Shown piece by piece: positions 1 to 15,000 of a stretch of 64,000 bases of DNA (its first letter is position 1; the number at the start of each line of letters is the position of its first letter). This stretch comes from Membranipora membranacea. Lineage: Eukaryota > Bryozoa > Gymnolaemata > Cheilostomatida > Membraniporidae. Both the position numbers and the translations under genes were made by a program. Where the stretch lies: positions 13,333,001 through 13,397,000 of the forward strand of contig OU612067.1 of the NCBI GenBank assembly GCA_914767715.1. The letters run 5' to 3'. Under the pieces are notes generated by a model. The model saw nothing but the letters and a program-made list of their open reading frames with translations. It was not told where the DNA came from and ran no database searches.

Positions 1-1673
1 CGTTTGGCTCTGCTGCTTTTCATTCTCCGTCAGCGTTCGTTTTATTTAGGGTCACTTTTGCTAAAAAAAACATGCCAAACGGCAGCATTGAAAAATTAAA
101 TCTATGTTCGATTCTTATCAAACTCTGACCAGTTCAAGGTCTTATTGGCCTTACTCAAAATCCAGAATATCGGAATCCTCGGATTAACTGGTGGGTAATT
201 ACGCTGACTTGAAATTTCGAAAAATATACCAAGGGAGGGTATCACGCTTTTTTTTCGCTCAGATCAAATAATAGATTGGCTTCCAACTCACCTCATAAGG
301 AGGAGCAACTCCTGCTGATCTCAAATCTGCAAACCGTTTGGCTCTGCTGCTTTTCATTCTCCGTCAGCGTTCGTTTTAATTAGGGTCACTTTTGCTAAAA
401 AAAAACATGCCAAACGGCAGCATTGAAAAATTAAATCTCTGTTCGATTCTTATCAAACTCCGACCAGTTCAAGCTCTTATTGGCCTTACTCAAAATCCAG
501 AATATCGGAATCCTCGGATTTACTGGTGGGTAATAACGCTGACTTGAAATTTCGAAAAATATACCAAGGGAGGGTATCACGCTTTTTTTTCGCTCAGATC
601 AAAAAATAGATTTGCTTCCAACTCACCTCATAAGGAGGAGCCACTCCTGCTGATCTCAAATCTGCAAACCGTTTGGCTCTGCTGCTTTTCATTCTCCGTC
701 AGCATTAGTTTTAATTAGGGTCACTTTTGCTAAAAAAAACATGCCGAACGGCAGCATTGAAAAATTAAATCTCTGTTCGATTCTTATCAAACTCAGACCA
801 TTTCAAGCTCTTATTGGCCTTACTCAAAATCCAGAATATCGGAATCCTCGGATTAACTGGTGGGTAATAACGCTGACTTGAAATTTCGAAAAATATACCA
901 AGGGAGGGTATGACGCTTTTTTTTCGCTCAGATCAAAAAATAGATTTGCTTCCAACTCACCTCATAAGGAGGACCAACTCCTGCTGATCTCAAATCTGCA
1001 AACCGTTTGGCTCTGCTGCTTTTCATTCTCCGTCAGCGTTCGTTTTAATTAGGGTAACTTTTGCTAAAAAAAACATGCCAAACGCCAGCATTGAAAAATT
1101 AAATCTCTGTTCGATTCTTATCAAACTCCGACCAGTTCAAGCTCTTATTGGCCTTACTCAAAATCCAGAATATCGGAATCCTCGGATTAACTGGTTGGTA
1201 ATAACGCTGACTTGAAATTTCGAAAAATATACCAAGGGAGGGTATCACGCTTTTTTTTCGCTCAGATCAAAAAATAGATTTGCTTCCAACTCACCCCATA
1301 AGGAGGAGCAACTCCTGCTGATCTCAAATCTGCAAACCGTTTGGCTCTGCTGCTTTTCATTCTCCGTCAGCGTTCGTTTTAATTAGGGTCACTTTGGCTA
1401 AAAAAAAACATGTCAAACGGCAGCATTGAAAAATTAAATCTCTGTTCGATTCTTATCAAACTCCGACCAGTTCAAGCTCTTATTGGCCTTACTCAAAATC
1501 CAGAATATCGGAATCCTCGGATTAACTGGTGGGTAATAACGCTGACTTGAAATTTCGAAAAAATATACCAAGGGAGGGTATCACGCTTTTTTTTCGCTCA
1601 GATCAAAAAATAGATTTGATTCCAACTCACCTCATAAGGAGGAGCAACTCCTGCTGATCTCAAATCTGCAAAC

Positions 1674-4600
1674 CGTTTGGCTCTGCTGCTTTTCATTCTC
1701 CGTCAGCGTTCGTTTTAATTAGGGTCACTTTTGCTAAAAAAAAACATGCCAAACGGCAGCATTGAAAAATTAAATCTCTGTTCGATTCTTATCAAACTCT
1801 GACCAGTTCAAGCTCTTATTGGCCTTACTCAAAATCCAGAATATCGGAATCCTCGGATTAACTGGTGGGTAATTACGCTGACTTGAAATTTCGAAAAATA
1901 TACCAAGGGAGGGTATCACGCTTTTTTTTCGCCCAGATCAAAAAATAGGTTTGCTTCCAACTCACCTCATAAGGAGGAGCAACTCCTGCTGATCTCAAAT
2001 CTGCAAACCGTTTGGCTCTGCTGCTTTTCATTCTCCGTCAGCGTTCGTTTTAATTAGGGTCACTTTTGCTAAAAAAAACATGCCAAACGGCAGCATTGAA
2101 AAATTAAATCTATGTTCGATTCTTATCAAACTCTGACCAGTTCAAGGTCTTATTGGCCTTACTCAAAATCCAGAATATCGGAATCCTCGGATTAACTGGT
2201 GGGTAATTACGCTGACTTGAAATTTCGAAAAATATACCAAGGGAGGGTATCACGCTTTTTTTTCGCTCAGATCAAATAATAGATTGGCTTCCAACTCACC
2301 TCATAAGGAGGAGCAACTCCTGCTGATCTCAAATCTGCAAACCGTTTGGCTCTGCTGCTTTTCATTCTCCGTCAGCGTTCGTTTTAATTAGGGTCACTTT
2401 TGCTAAAAAAAAACATGCCAAACGGCAGCATTGAAAAATTAAATCTCTGTTCGATTCTTATCAAACTCCGACCAGTTCAAGCTCTTATTGGCCTTACTCA
2501 AAATCCAGATTATCGGAATCCTCGGATTAACTGGTGGGTAATAACGCTGACTTGAAATTTCGAAAAAATATACCAAGGGAGGGTATCACGCTTTTTTTTC
2601 GCTCAGATAAAAAAATAGATTTGATTCCAACTCACCTCATAAGGAGGAGCAACTCCTGCTGATCTCAAATCTGCAAACCGTTTGGCTCTGCTGCTTTTCA
2701 TTCTCCGTCAGCGTTCGTTTTAATTAGGGTCACTTTTGCTAAAAAAAAACATGCCAAACGGCAGCATTGAAAAATTAAATCTCTGTTCGATTCTTATCAA
2801 ACTCTGACCAGTTCAAGCTCTTATTGGCCTTACTCAAAATCCAGAATATCGGAATCCTCGGATTAACTGGTGGGTAATTACGCTGACTTGAAATTTCGAA
2901 AAATATACCAAGGGAGGGTATCACGCTTTTTTTTCGCCCAGATCAAAAAATAGGTTTGCTTCCAACTCACCTCATAAGGAGGAGCAACTCCTGCTGATCT
3001 CAAATCTGCAAACCGTTTGGCTCTGCTGCTTTTCATTCTCCGTCAGCGTTCGTTTTAATTAGGGTCACTTTTGCTAAAAAAAACATGCCAAACGGCAGCA
3101 TTGAAAAATTAAATCTATGTTCGATTCTTATCAAACTCTGACCAGTTCAAGGTCTTATTGGCCTTACTCAAAATCCAGAATATCGGAATCCTCGGATTAA
3201 CTGGTGGGTAATTACGCTGACTTGAAATTTCGAAAAATATACCAAGGGAGGGTATCACGCTTTTTTTTTCGCTCAGATCAAATAATAGATTGGCTTCCAA
3301 CTCACCTCATAAGGAGGAGCAACTCCTGCTGATCTCAAATCTGCAAACCGTTTGGCTCTGCTGCTTTTCATTCTCCGTCAGCGTTCGTTTTAATTAGGGT
3401 CACTTTTGCTAAAAAAAAACATGCCAAACGGCAGCATTGAAAAATTAAATCTCTGTTCGATTCTTATCAAACTCCGACCAGTTCAAGCTCTTATTGGCCT
3501 TACTCAAAATCCAGATTATCGGAATCCTCGGATTAACTGGTGGGTAATAACGCTGACTTGAAATTTCGAAAAAATATACCAAGGGAGGGTATCACGCTTT
3601 TTTTTCGCTCAGATAAAAAAATAGATTTGATTCCAACTCACCTCATAAGGAGGAGCAACTCCTGCTGATCTCAAATCTGCAAACCGTTTGGCTCTGCTGC
3701 TTTTCATTCTCCGTCAGCGTTCGTTTTAATTAGGGTCACTTTTGCTAAAAAAAAACATGCCAAACGGCAGCATTGAAAAATTAAATCTCTGTTCGATTCT
3801 TATCAAACTCTGACCAGTTCAAGCTCTTATTGGCCTTACTCAAAATCCAGAATATCGGAATCCTCGGATTAACTGGTGGGTAATTACGCTGACTTGAAAT
3901 TTCGAAAAATATACCAAGGGAGGGTATCACGCTTTTTTTTCGCCCAGATCAAAAAATAGGTTTGCTTCCAACTCACCTCATAAGGAGGAGCAACTCCTGC
4001 TGATCTCAAATCTGCAAACCGTTTGGCTCTGCTGCTTTTCATTCTCCGTCAGCGTTCGTTTTAATTAGGGTCACTTTTGCTAAAAAAAACATGCCAAACG
4101 GCAGCATTGAAAAATTAAATCTATGTTCGATTCTTATCAAACTCTGACCAGTTCAAGGTCTTATTGGCCTTACTCAAAATCCAGAATATCGGAATCCTCG
4201 GATTAACTGGTGGGTAATTACGCTGACTTGCAATTTCGAAAAATATACCAAGGGAGGGTATCACGCTTTTTTTTCGCTCAGATCAAATAATAGATTGGCT
4301 TCCAACTCACCTCATAAGGAGGAGCAACTCCTGCTGATCTCAAATCTGCAAACCGTTTGGCTCTGCTGCTTTTCATTCTCCGTCAGCGTTCGTTTTAATT
4401 AGGGTCACTTTTGCTAAAAAAAAACATGCCAAACGGCAGCATTGAAAAATTAAATCTCTGTTCGATTCTTATCAAACTCCGACCAGTTCAAGCTCTTATT
4501 GGCCTTACTCAAAATCCAGATTATCGGAATCCTCGGATTAACTGGTGGGTAATAACGCTGACTTGAAATTTCGAAAAAATATACCAAGGGAGGGTATCAC

Positions 4601-6030
4601 GCTTTTTTTTCGCTCAGATAAAAAAATAGATTTGATTCCAACTCACCTCATAAGGAGGAGCAACTCCTGCTGATCTCAAATCTGCAAACCGTTTGGCTCT
4701 GCTGCTTTTCATTCTCCGTCAGCGTTCGTTTTAATTAGGGTCACTTTTGCTAAAAAAAAACATGCCAAACGGCAGCATTGAAAAATTAAATCTCTGTTCG
4801 ATTCTTATCAAACTCTGACCAGTTCAAGCTCTTATTGGCCTTACTCAAAATCCAGAATATCGGAATCCTCGGATTAACTGGTGGGTAATTACGCTGACTT
4901 GAAATTTCGAAAAATATACCAAGGGAGGGTATCACGCTTTTTTTTCGCCCAGATCAAAAAATAGGTTTGCTTCCAACTCACCTCATAAGGAGGAGCAACT
5001 CCTGCTGATCTCAAATCTGCAAACCGTTTGGCTCTGCTGCTTTTCATTCTCCGTCAGCGTTCGTTTTAATTAGGGTCACTTTTGCTAAAAAAAACATGCC
5101 AAACGGCAGCATTGAAAAATTAAATCTATGTTCGATTCTTATCAAACTCTGACCAGTTCAAGGTCTTATTGGCCTTACTCAAAATCCAGAATATCGGAAT
5201 CCTCGGATTAACTGGTGGGTAATTACGCTGACTTGAAATTTCGAAAAATATACCAAGGGAGGGTATCACGCTTTTTTTTCGCTCAGATCAAATAATAGAT
5301 TGGCTTCCAACTCACCTCATAAGGAGGAGCAACTCCTGCTGATCTCAAATCTGCAAACCGTTTGGCTCTGCTGCTTTTCATTCTCCGTCAGCGTTCGTTT
5401 TAATTAGGGTCACTTTTGCTAAAAAAAAACATGCCAAACGGCAGCATTGAAAAATTAAATCTCTGTTCGATTCTTATCAAACTCCGACCAGTTCAAGCTC
5501 TTATTGGCCTTACTCAAAATCCAGATTATCGGAATCCTCGGATTAACTGGTGGGTAATAACGCTGACTTGAAATTTCGAAAAAATATACCAAGGGAGGGT
5601 ATCACGCTTTTTTTTCGCTCAGATAAAAAAATAGATTTGATTCCAACTCACCTCATAAGGAGGAGCAACTCCTGCTGATCTCAAATCTGCAAACCGTTTG
5701 GCTCTGCTGCTTTTCATTCTCCGTCAGCGTTCGTTTTAATTAGGGTCACTTTTGCTAAAAAAAAACATGCCAAACGGCAGCATTGAAAAATTAAATCTCT
5801 GTTCGATTCTTATCAAACTCTGACCAGTTCAAGCTCTTATTGGCCTTACTCAAAATCCAGAATATCGGAATCCTCGGATTAACTGGTGGGTAATTACGCT
5901 GACTTGAAATTTCGAAAAATATACCAAGGGAGGGTATCACGCTTTTTTTTCGCTCAGATCAAAAAATAGATTTGCTTCCAACTCACCTCATAAGGAGGAG
6001 CAACTCCTGCTGATCTCAAATCTGCAAACC
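1674..6030. repeat. Trimeric higher-order repeat (~1005 bp) in the left satellite
   Basis: Three diagnostic monomer types alternate in register. Type A has CTATGTTCG, AAGGTCTTATT and AATAATAGATTGG. Type B has CCAGATTATCGG and ATAGATTTGATTCC. Type C has AACTCTGACC with GCCCAGATC...TAGGTTTG. Type A starts at about 2009, 3014, 4020 and 5025, a period of 1005-1006 bp, giving four A-B-C rounds preceded by a B-like and a C monomer. The last C copy has lost the GCCCAG/TAGG markers. Single A-B-C groups reappear near 11.7-12.7 kb and 16.7-17.8 kb. Confidence 0.9.
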
Positions 6031-9000
6031 GTTTGGCTCTGCTGCTTTTCATTCTCCTTCAGCGTTCGTTTTAATTAGGGTCACTTTTGTTAAAAAAAAA
6101 AATGCCAAACGGCAGCATTGAAAAATTAAATCTCTGTTCGATTCTTATCAAACTCCGACCAGTTCAAGCTCTTATTGGCCTTACTCAAAATCCAGAATAT
6201 CGGAATCCTCGGATTAACTGGTGGGTAATAACGCTGACTTGAAATTTCGAAAAATATACCAAGGGAGGGTATCACGCTTTTTTTTCGCTCAGATCAAAAA
6301 ATAGATTTGCTTCCAACTCACCTCATAAGGAGGAGCAACTCCTGCTGATCTCAAATCTGCAAACCGTTTGGCTCTGCTGCTTTTCATTCTCCGTCAGCGT
6401 TCGTTTTAATTAGGGTCACTTTTGCTAAAAAAAAACATGTCAAACGGCAGCATTGAAAAATTAAATCTCTGTTCGATTCTTATCAAACTCCGACCAGTTC
6501 AAGCTCTTATTGGCCTTACTCAAAATCCAGAATATCGGAATCCTCGGATTAACTGGTGGGTAATAACGCTGACTTGAAATTTCGAAAAATATACCAAGGG
6601 AGGGTATCACGCTTTTTTTTTCGCTCAGATAAAAAAATAGATTTGCTTCCAACTCACCTCATAAGGAGGAGCAACTCCTGCTGATCTCCAATCTGCAAAC
6701 CGTTTGGCTCTGCTGCTTTTCATTCTCCGTCAGCGTTCGTTTTAATTAGGGTCACTTTTGCTAAAAAAAAACATGCCAAACGGCAGCATTGAAAAATCAA
6801 ATCTCTGTTCGATTCTTATCAAACTCCGACCAGTTCAAGCTCTTATTGGCCTTACTCAAAATCCAGAATATCGGAATCCTCGGATGAACTGGTGGGTAAT
6901 AACGCTGACTTGAAATTTCGAAAAATATACCAAGGGAGGGTATCACGCTTTTTTTTCGCTCGGATCAAAAAATAGATTTGCTTCCAACTCACCTCATAAG
7001 GAGGAGCAACTCCTGCTGATCTCAAATCTGCAAACCGTTTGGCTCTGCTGCTTTTCATTCTCCGTCAGCGTTCGATTTAATTTGGGTCACTTTTGCTAAA
7101 AAAAAACATGCCAAACGGCAGCATTGAAAAATTAAATCTCTGTTCGAATCTTATCAAACTCCGACCAGTTCAAGCTCTTATTGGCCTTACTCAAAATCCA
7201 GAATATCGGAATCCTCGGATTAACTGGTGGGTAATAACGCTGACTTGAAATTTCGAAAAATATACCAAGGGAGGGTATCACGCTTTTTTTTCGCTCAGAT
7301 CAAAAAATAGATTTGCTTCCAACTCACCTCATAAGGAGGAGCAACTCCTGCTGATCTCAAATCTGCAAACCGTTTGGCTCTGCTGCTTTTCATTCTCCGT
7401 CAGCGTTCGTTTTAATTAGGGTCACTTTTCCTAAAAAAAACATGCCAAACGGCAGCATTGAAAAATTAAATCTCTGTTCGATTCTTATCAAACTCCGACC
7501 AGTTCAAGCTCTTATTGGCCTTACTCAAAATCCAGAATATCGGAATCCTCGGATTTACTGGTGGGTAATAACGCTGACTTGAAATTTCGAAAAATATACC
7601 AAGGGAGGGTATCACGCTTTTTTTTTGCTCAGATCAAAAAATAGATTTGCTTTCAACTCACCTCATAAGGAGGAGCAACTCCTGCTGATCTCAAATCTGC
7701 AAACCGTTTGGCTCTGCTGCTTTTCATTCTCCGTCAGCGTTCGTTTTAATTAGGGTCACTTTTGCTAACAAAAAACATGCCAAACGGCAGCATTGAAAAA
7801 TTAAATCTCTGTTCGATTCTTATCAAACTCCGACCAGTTCAAGCTCTTATTGGCCTTACTCAAAATCCAGAATATCGGAATCCTCGGATTTACTGGTGGG
7901 TAATAACGCTGACTTGAAATTTCGAAAAATATACCAAGGGAGGGTATCACGCTTTTTTTTCGCTCAGATCAAAACATAGATTTGCTTCCAACTCACCTCA
8001 TAAGGAGGAGCAACTCCTGCTGATCTCAAATCTGCAAACCGTTTGGCTCTGCTGCTTTTCATTCTCCGTCAGCGTTCGTTTTAATTAGGGTCACTTTTGC
8101 TAAAAAAAAACATGTCAAACGGCAGCATTGAAAAATTAAATCTCTGTTCGATTCTTATCAAACTCCGACCAGTTCAAGCTCTTATTGGCCTTACTCAAAA
8201 TCCAGAATATCGGAATCCTCGGATTAACTGGTGGGTGATAACGCTGACTTGAAATTTCGAAAAATATACCAAGGAGGGTATCACGCTTTTTTTTCGCTCA
8301 GATCAAAAAATAGATTTGCTTCCAACTCACCTCATAAGGAGGAGCCACTTCTGCTGATCTCAAATCTGCAAACCGTTTGGCTCTGCTGCTTTTCATTCTC
8401 CGTCAGCGTTCGTTTTAATTAGGGTCACTTTTGCTAAAAAAAAACATGCCAAACGTCAGCATTGAAAAATTAAATCTCTGTTCGATTTTTATCAAACTCC
8501 GACCAGTTCAAGCTCTTATTGGCCTTACTCAAAATCCAGAATATCGGAATCCTCGGATTAACTGGTGGGTAATAACGCTGACTTGAAATTTCGAAAAATA
8601 TACCAAGGGAGGGTATCACGCTTTTTTTTCGCTCAGATCGAAAAATAGATTTGCTTCCAACTCACCTCATAAGGAGGAGCAACTCCTGCTGATCTCAAAT
8701 CTGCAAACCGTTTGGCTCTGCTGCTTTTCATTCTCCGTCAGCGTTCGTTTTAATTAGGGTCACTTTTGCTGAAAAAAAACATGTCAAACGGCAGCATTGA
8801 AAAATTAAATCTCTGTTCGATTCTTATCAAACTCCGACCAGTTCAAGCTCTTATTGGCCTTACTCAAAATCCAGAATATCGGAATCCTCGGATTAACTGG
8901 TGGGTAATAACGCTGACTTGAAATTTCGAAAAATATACCAAGGGAGGGTATCACGCTTTTTTTTCGCTCAGATCAAAAAATAGATTTGCTTCCAACTCAC

Positions 9001-12000
9001 CTCATAAGGAGGAGCAACTCCTGCTGATCTCAAATCTGCAAACCGTTTGGCTCTGCTGCTTTTCATTCTCCGTCAGCGTTCATTTTAATTAGGGTCACTT
9101 TTGCTAAAAAAAACATGCCAAACGGCAGCATTGAAAAATTAAATCTCTGTTCGATTCTTATCAAACTCCGACCAGTTCAAGCTCTTATTGGCCTTACTCA
9201 AAATCCAGAATATCGGAATCTTCGGATTTACTGGTGGGTAATAACGCTGACTTGAAATTTCGAAAAATATACCAAGGGAGGGTATCACGCCTTTTTTTCG
9301 CTCAGATCAAAAAATAGATTTGCTTCCAACTCACCTCATAAGGAGGAGCAACTCCTGCTGATCTCAAATCTGCAAACCGTTTGGCTCTGCTGCTTTTCAT
9401 TCTCCGTCAGCGTTCGTTTTAATTAGGGTCACTTTTGCTAAAAAAAAACATGTCAAACGGCAGCATTGAAAAATTAAATCTCTGTTCGATTCTTATCAAA
9501 CTCCGACCAGTTCAAGCTCTTATTGGCCTTACTCAAAATCCAGGATATGGGAATCCTCGGATTAACTGGTGGGTAATAACGCTGACTTGAAATTTCGAAA
9601 AATATACCAAGGGAGGGTATCACGCTTTTTTTTCGCTCAGATCAAAAAATAGATTTGCTTCCAACTCACCTCATAAGGAGGAGCAACTCCTGCTGATCTC
9701 AAATCTGCAAACCGTTTGGCTCTGCTGCTTTTCATTCTCCGTCAGCGTTCGTTTTAATTAGGGTCACTTTTGCTAAAAAAAACATGCCAAACGGCAGCAT
9801 TGAAAAATTAAATCTCTGTTCGATTCTTATCAAACTCCGACCAGTTCAAGCTCTTATTGGCCTTACTCAAAATCCAGAATATCGGAATCCTCGGATTTAC
9901 TGGTGGGTAATAACGCTGACTTGAAATTTCGAAAAATATACCAAGGGAGGGTATCACGCTTTTTTTTCGCTCAGATCAAAAAATAGATTTGCTTCCAACT
10001 CACCTCATAAGGAGGAGCAACTCCTGCTGATCTCAAATCAGCAAACCGTTTGGCTCTGCTGCTTTTCATTCTCCGTCAGCGTTCGTTTTAATTAGGGTCA
10101 CTTTTTCTAAAAAAAAACATGTCAAACGGCAGCATTGAAAAATTAAATCTCTGTTCGATTCTTATCAAACTCCGACCAGTTCAAGCTCTTATTGGCCTTA
10201 CTCAAAATCCAGAATATCGGAATCCTCGGATTGACTGGTGGGTAATAACGCTGACTTGAAATTTCGAAAAATATACCAAGGGAGGGTATCACGCTTTTTT
10301 TTCGCTCAGATCAAAAAATAGATTTGCTTCCAACTCACCTCATTAGGAGGAGCAACTCCTGCTGATCTAAAATCTGCAAACCGTTTGGCTCTGCTGCTTT
10401 TCATTCTCCGTCAGCGTTTGTTTTAATTTGGGTCACTTTTGCTAAAAAAAAACATGCCAAACGGCAGCATTGAAAAATTAAATCTCTGTTCGATTTTTAT
10501 CAAACTCCGACCAGTTCAAGCTCTTATTGGCTTTACTCAAAATCCAGAATATCGGAATCCTCGGATTAACTGGTGGGTAATAACGCTGACTTGAAATTTC
10601 AAAAAATATACCAAGGGAGGGTATCACGCTTTTTTTTCGCTCAGATCAAAAAATAGATTTGTTTCCAACTCACCTCATAAGGAGGAGCAACTCCTGCTGA
10701 TCTCAAATCTGCAAACCGTTTGGCTCTGCTGCTTTTCATTCTCCGTCAGCGTTCGTTTTAATTAGGGTCACTTTTGCTGAAAAAAAACATGTCAAATGGC
10801 AGCATTGAAAAATTAAATCTCTGTTCGATTCTTATCAAACTCCGACCAGTTCAAGCTCTTATTGGCCTTACTCAAAATCCAGAACATCGGAATCCTCGGA
10901 TTAACTGGTGGGTAATAACGCTGACTTGAAATTTCGAAAAATATACCAAGGGAGGGTAATACGCTTTTTTTTCGCTCAGATCAAAAAATAGATTTGCTTC
11001 CAACTCACCTCATAAGGAGGAGCAACTCCTGCTGATCTCAAATCTGCAAACCGTTTGGCTCTGCTGCTTTTCATTCTCCGTCAGCGTTCGTTTTAATTAG
11101 GGTCACTTTTGCTAAAAAAAAACATGCCAAACGGCAGCATTGAAAAATTAAATCTCTGTTCGATTCTTATCAAACTCCGACCAGTTCAAGCTCTTATTGG
11201 CCTTACTCAAAATCCAGAATATCGGAATCCTCGGATTAACTGGTGGGTAATAACGCTGACTTGAAATTTCGAAAAAATATACCAAGGGAGGGTATCACGC
11301 TTTTTTTTCGCTCAGATCAAAAAATAGATTTGATTCCAACTCACCTCATAAGGAGGAGCAACTCCTGCTGATCTCAAATCTGCAAACCGTTTGGCTCTGC
11401 TGCTTTTCATTCTCCGTCAGCGTTCGTTTTAATTAGGGGCACTTTTGCTAAAAAAAAACATGCCAAACGGCAGCATTGAAAAATTAAGTCTCTGTTCGAT
11501 TCTTATCAAACTCTGACCAGTTCAAGCTCTTATTGGCCTTACTCAAAATCCAGAATATCGGAATCCTCGGATTAACTGGTGGGTAATTACGCTGACTTGA
11601 AATTTCGAAAAATATACCAAGGGAGGGTATCACGCTTTTTTTTCGCCCAGATCAAAAAATAGGTTTGCTTCCAACTCACCTCATAAGGAGGAGCAACTCC
11701 TGCTGATCTCAAATCTGCAAACCGTTTGGCTCTGCTGCTTTTCATTCTCCGTCAGCGTTCGTTTTAATTAGGGTCACTTTTGCTAAAAAAAACATGCCAA
11801 ACGGCAGCATTGAAAAATTAAATCTATGTTCGATTCTTATCAAACTCTGACCAGTTCAAGGTCTTATTGGCCTTACTCAAAATCCAGAATATCGGAATCC
11901 TCGGATTAACTGGTGGGTAATTACGCTGACTTGAAATTTCGAAAAATATACCAAGGGAGGGTGTCACGCTTTTTTTTCGCTCAGATCAAATAATAGATTG

Positions 12001-15000
12001 GCTTCCAACTCACCTCATAAGGAGGAGCAACTCCTGCTGATCTCAAATCTGCAAACCGTTTGGCTCTGCTGCTTTTCATTCTCCGTCAGCGTTCGTTTTA
12101 ATTAGGGTCACTTTTGCTAAAAAAAAACATGCCAAACGGCAGCATTGAAAAATTAAATCTCTGTTCGATTCTTATCAAACTCCGACCAGTTCAAGCTCTT
12201 ATTGGCCTTACTCAAAATCCAGATTATCGGAATCCTCGGATTAACTGGTGGGTAATAACGCTGACTTGAAATTTCGAAAAAATATACCAAGGGAGGGTAT
12301 CACGCTTTTTTTTCGCTCAGATAAAAAAATAGATTTGATTCCAACTCACCTCATAAGGAGGAGCAACTCCTGCTGATCTCAAATCTGCAAACCGTTTGGC
12401 TCTGCTGCTTTTCATTCTCCGTCAGCGTTCGTTTTAATTAGGGTCACTTTTGCTTAAAAAAAACATGCCAAACGGCAGCATTGAAAAATTAAATCTCTGT
12501 TCGATTCTTATCAAACTCTGACCAGTTCAAGCTCTTATTGGCCTTACTCAAAATCCAGAATATCGGAATCCTCGGATTAACTGGTGGGTAATTACGCTGA
12601 CTTGAAATTTCGAAAAATATACCAAGGGAGGGTATCACGCTTTTTTTTCGCTCAGATCAAAAAATAGATTTGCTTCCAACTCACCTCATAAGGAGGAGCA
12701 ACTCCTGCTGATCTCAAATCTGCAAACCGTTTGGCTCTGCTGCTTTTCATTCTCCTTCAGCGTTCGTTTTAATTAGGGTCACTTTTGTTAAAAAAAACAA
12801 TGCCAAACGGCAGCATTGAAAAATTAAATCTCTGTTCGATTCTTATCAAACTCCGACCAGTTCAAGCTCTTATTGGCCTTACTCAAAATCCAGAATATCG
12901 GAATCCTCGGATTAACTGGTGGGTAATAACGCTGACTTGAAATTTCGAAAAATATACCAAGGGAGGGTATCACGCTTTTTTTTCGCTCAGATCAAAAAAT
13001 AGATTTGCTTCCAACTCACCTCATAAGGAGGAGCAACTCCTGCTGATCTCAAATCTGCAAACCGTTTGGCTCTGCTGCTTTTCATTCTCCGTCAGCGTTC
13101 GTTTTAATTAGGGTCACTTTTGCTAAAAAAAAACATGTCAAACGGCAGCATTGAAAAATTAAATCTCTGTTCGATTCTTATCAAACTCCGACCAGTTCAA
13201 GCTCTTATTGGCCTTACTCAAAATCCAGAATATCGGAATCCTCGGATTAACTGGTGGGTAATAACGCTGACTTGAAATTTCGAAAAATATACCAAGGGAG
13301 GGTATCACGCTTTTTTTTTCGCTCAGATAAAAAAATAGATTTGCTTCCAACTCACCTCATAAGGAGGAGCAACTCCTGCTGATCTCCAATCTGCAAACCG
13401 TTTGGCTCTGCTGCTTTTCATTCTCCGTCAGCGTTCGTTTTAATTAGGGTCACTTTTGCTAAAAAAAAACATGCCAAACGGCAGCATTGAAAACTCAAAT
13501 CTCTGTTCGATTCTTATCAAACTCCGACCAGTTCAAGCTCTTATTGGCCTTACTCAAAATCCAGAATATCGGAATCCTCGGATGAACTGGTGGGTAATAA
13601 CGCTGACTTGAAATTTCGAAAAATATACCAAGGGAGGGTATCACGCTTTTTTTTCGCTCGGATCAAAAAATAGATTTGCTTCCAACTCACCTCATAAGGA
13701 GGAGCAACTCCTGCTGATCTCAAATCTGCAAACCGTTTGGCTCTGCTGCTTTTCATTCTCCGTCAGCGTTCGATTTAATTTGGGTCACTTTTGCTAAAAA
13801 AAAACATGCCAAACGGCAGCATTGAAAAATTAAATCTCTGTTCGAATCTTATCAAACTCCGACCAGTTCAAGCTCTTATTGGCCTTACTCAAAATCCAGA
13901 ATATCGGAATCCTCGGATTAACTGGTGGGTAATAACGCTGACTTGAAATTTCGAAAAATATACCAAGGGAGGGTATCACGCTTTTTTTTCGCTCAGATCA
14001 AAAAATAGATTTGCTTCCAACTCACCTCATAAGGAGGAGCAACTCCTGCTGATCTCAAATCTGCAAACCGTTTGGCTCTGCTGCTTTTCATTCTCCGTCA
14101 GCGTTCGTTTTAATTAGGGTCACTTTTCCTAAAAAAAACATGCCAAACGGCAGCATTGAAAAATTAAATCTCTGTTCGATTCTTATCAAACTCCGACCAG
14201 TTCAAGCTCTTATTGGCCTTACTCAAAATCCAGAATATCGGAATCCTCGGATTTACTGGTGGGTAATAACGCTGACTTGAAATTTCGAAAAATATACCAA
14301 GGGAGGGTATCACGCTTTTTTTTTGCTCAGATCAAAAAATAGATTTGCTTCCAACTCACCTCATAAGGAGGAGCAACTCCTGCTGATCTCAAATCTGCAA
14401 ACCGTTTGGCTCTGCTGCTTTTCATTCTCCGTCAGCGTTCGTTTTAATTAGGGTCACTTTTGCTAACAAAAAACATGCCAAACGGCAGCATTGAAAAATT
14501 AAATCTCTGTTCGATTCTTATCAAACTCCGACCAGTTCAAGCTCTTATTGGCCTTACTCAAAATCCAGAATATCGGAATCCTCGGATTTACTGGTGGGTA
14601 ATAACGCTGACTTGAAATTTCGAAAAATATACCAAGGGAGGGTATCACGCTTTTTTTTCGCTCAGATCAAAAAATAGATTTGCTTCCAACTCACCTCATA
14701 AGGAGGAGCAACTCCTGCTGATCTCAAATCTGCAAACCGTTTGGCTCTGCTGCTTTTCATTCTCCGTCAGCGTTCGTTTTAATTAGGGTCACTTTTGCTA
14801 AAAAAAAACATGTCAAACGGCAGCATTGAAAAATTAAATCTCTGTTCGATTCTTATCAAACTCCGACCAGTTCAAGCTCTTATTGGCCTTACTCAAAATC
14901 CAGAATATCGGAATCCTCGGATTAACTGGTGGGTGATAACGCTGACTTGAAATTTCGAAAAATATACCAAGGAGGGTATCACGCTTTTTTTTCGCTCAGA

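Noticed and set aside
6461-7058. Recurrent 61-69-codon frames on both strands of the satellite (also at 13159, 18184, 47180, 48185, 50864, 54883, 60238, 61913)
   Set aside because: They repeat because the DNA repeats, are opened or closed by random variants, and have no start context or conserved protein features.
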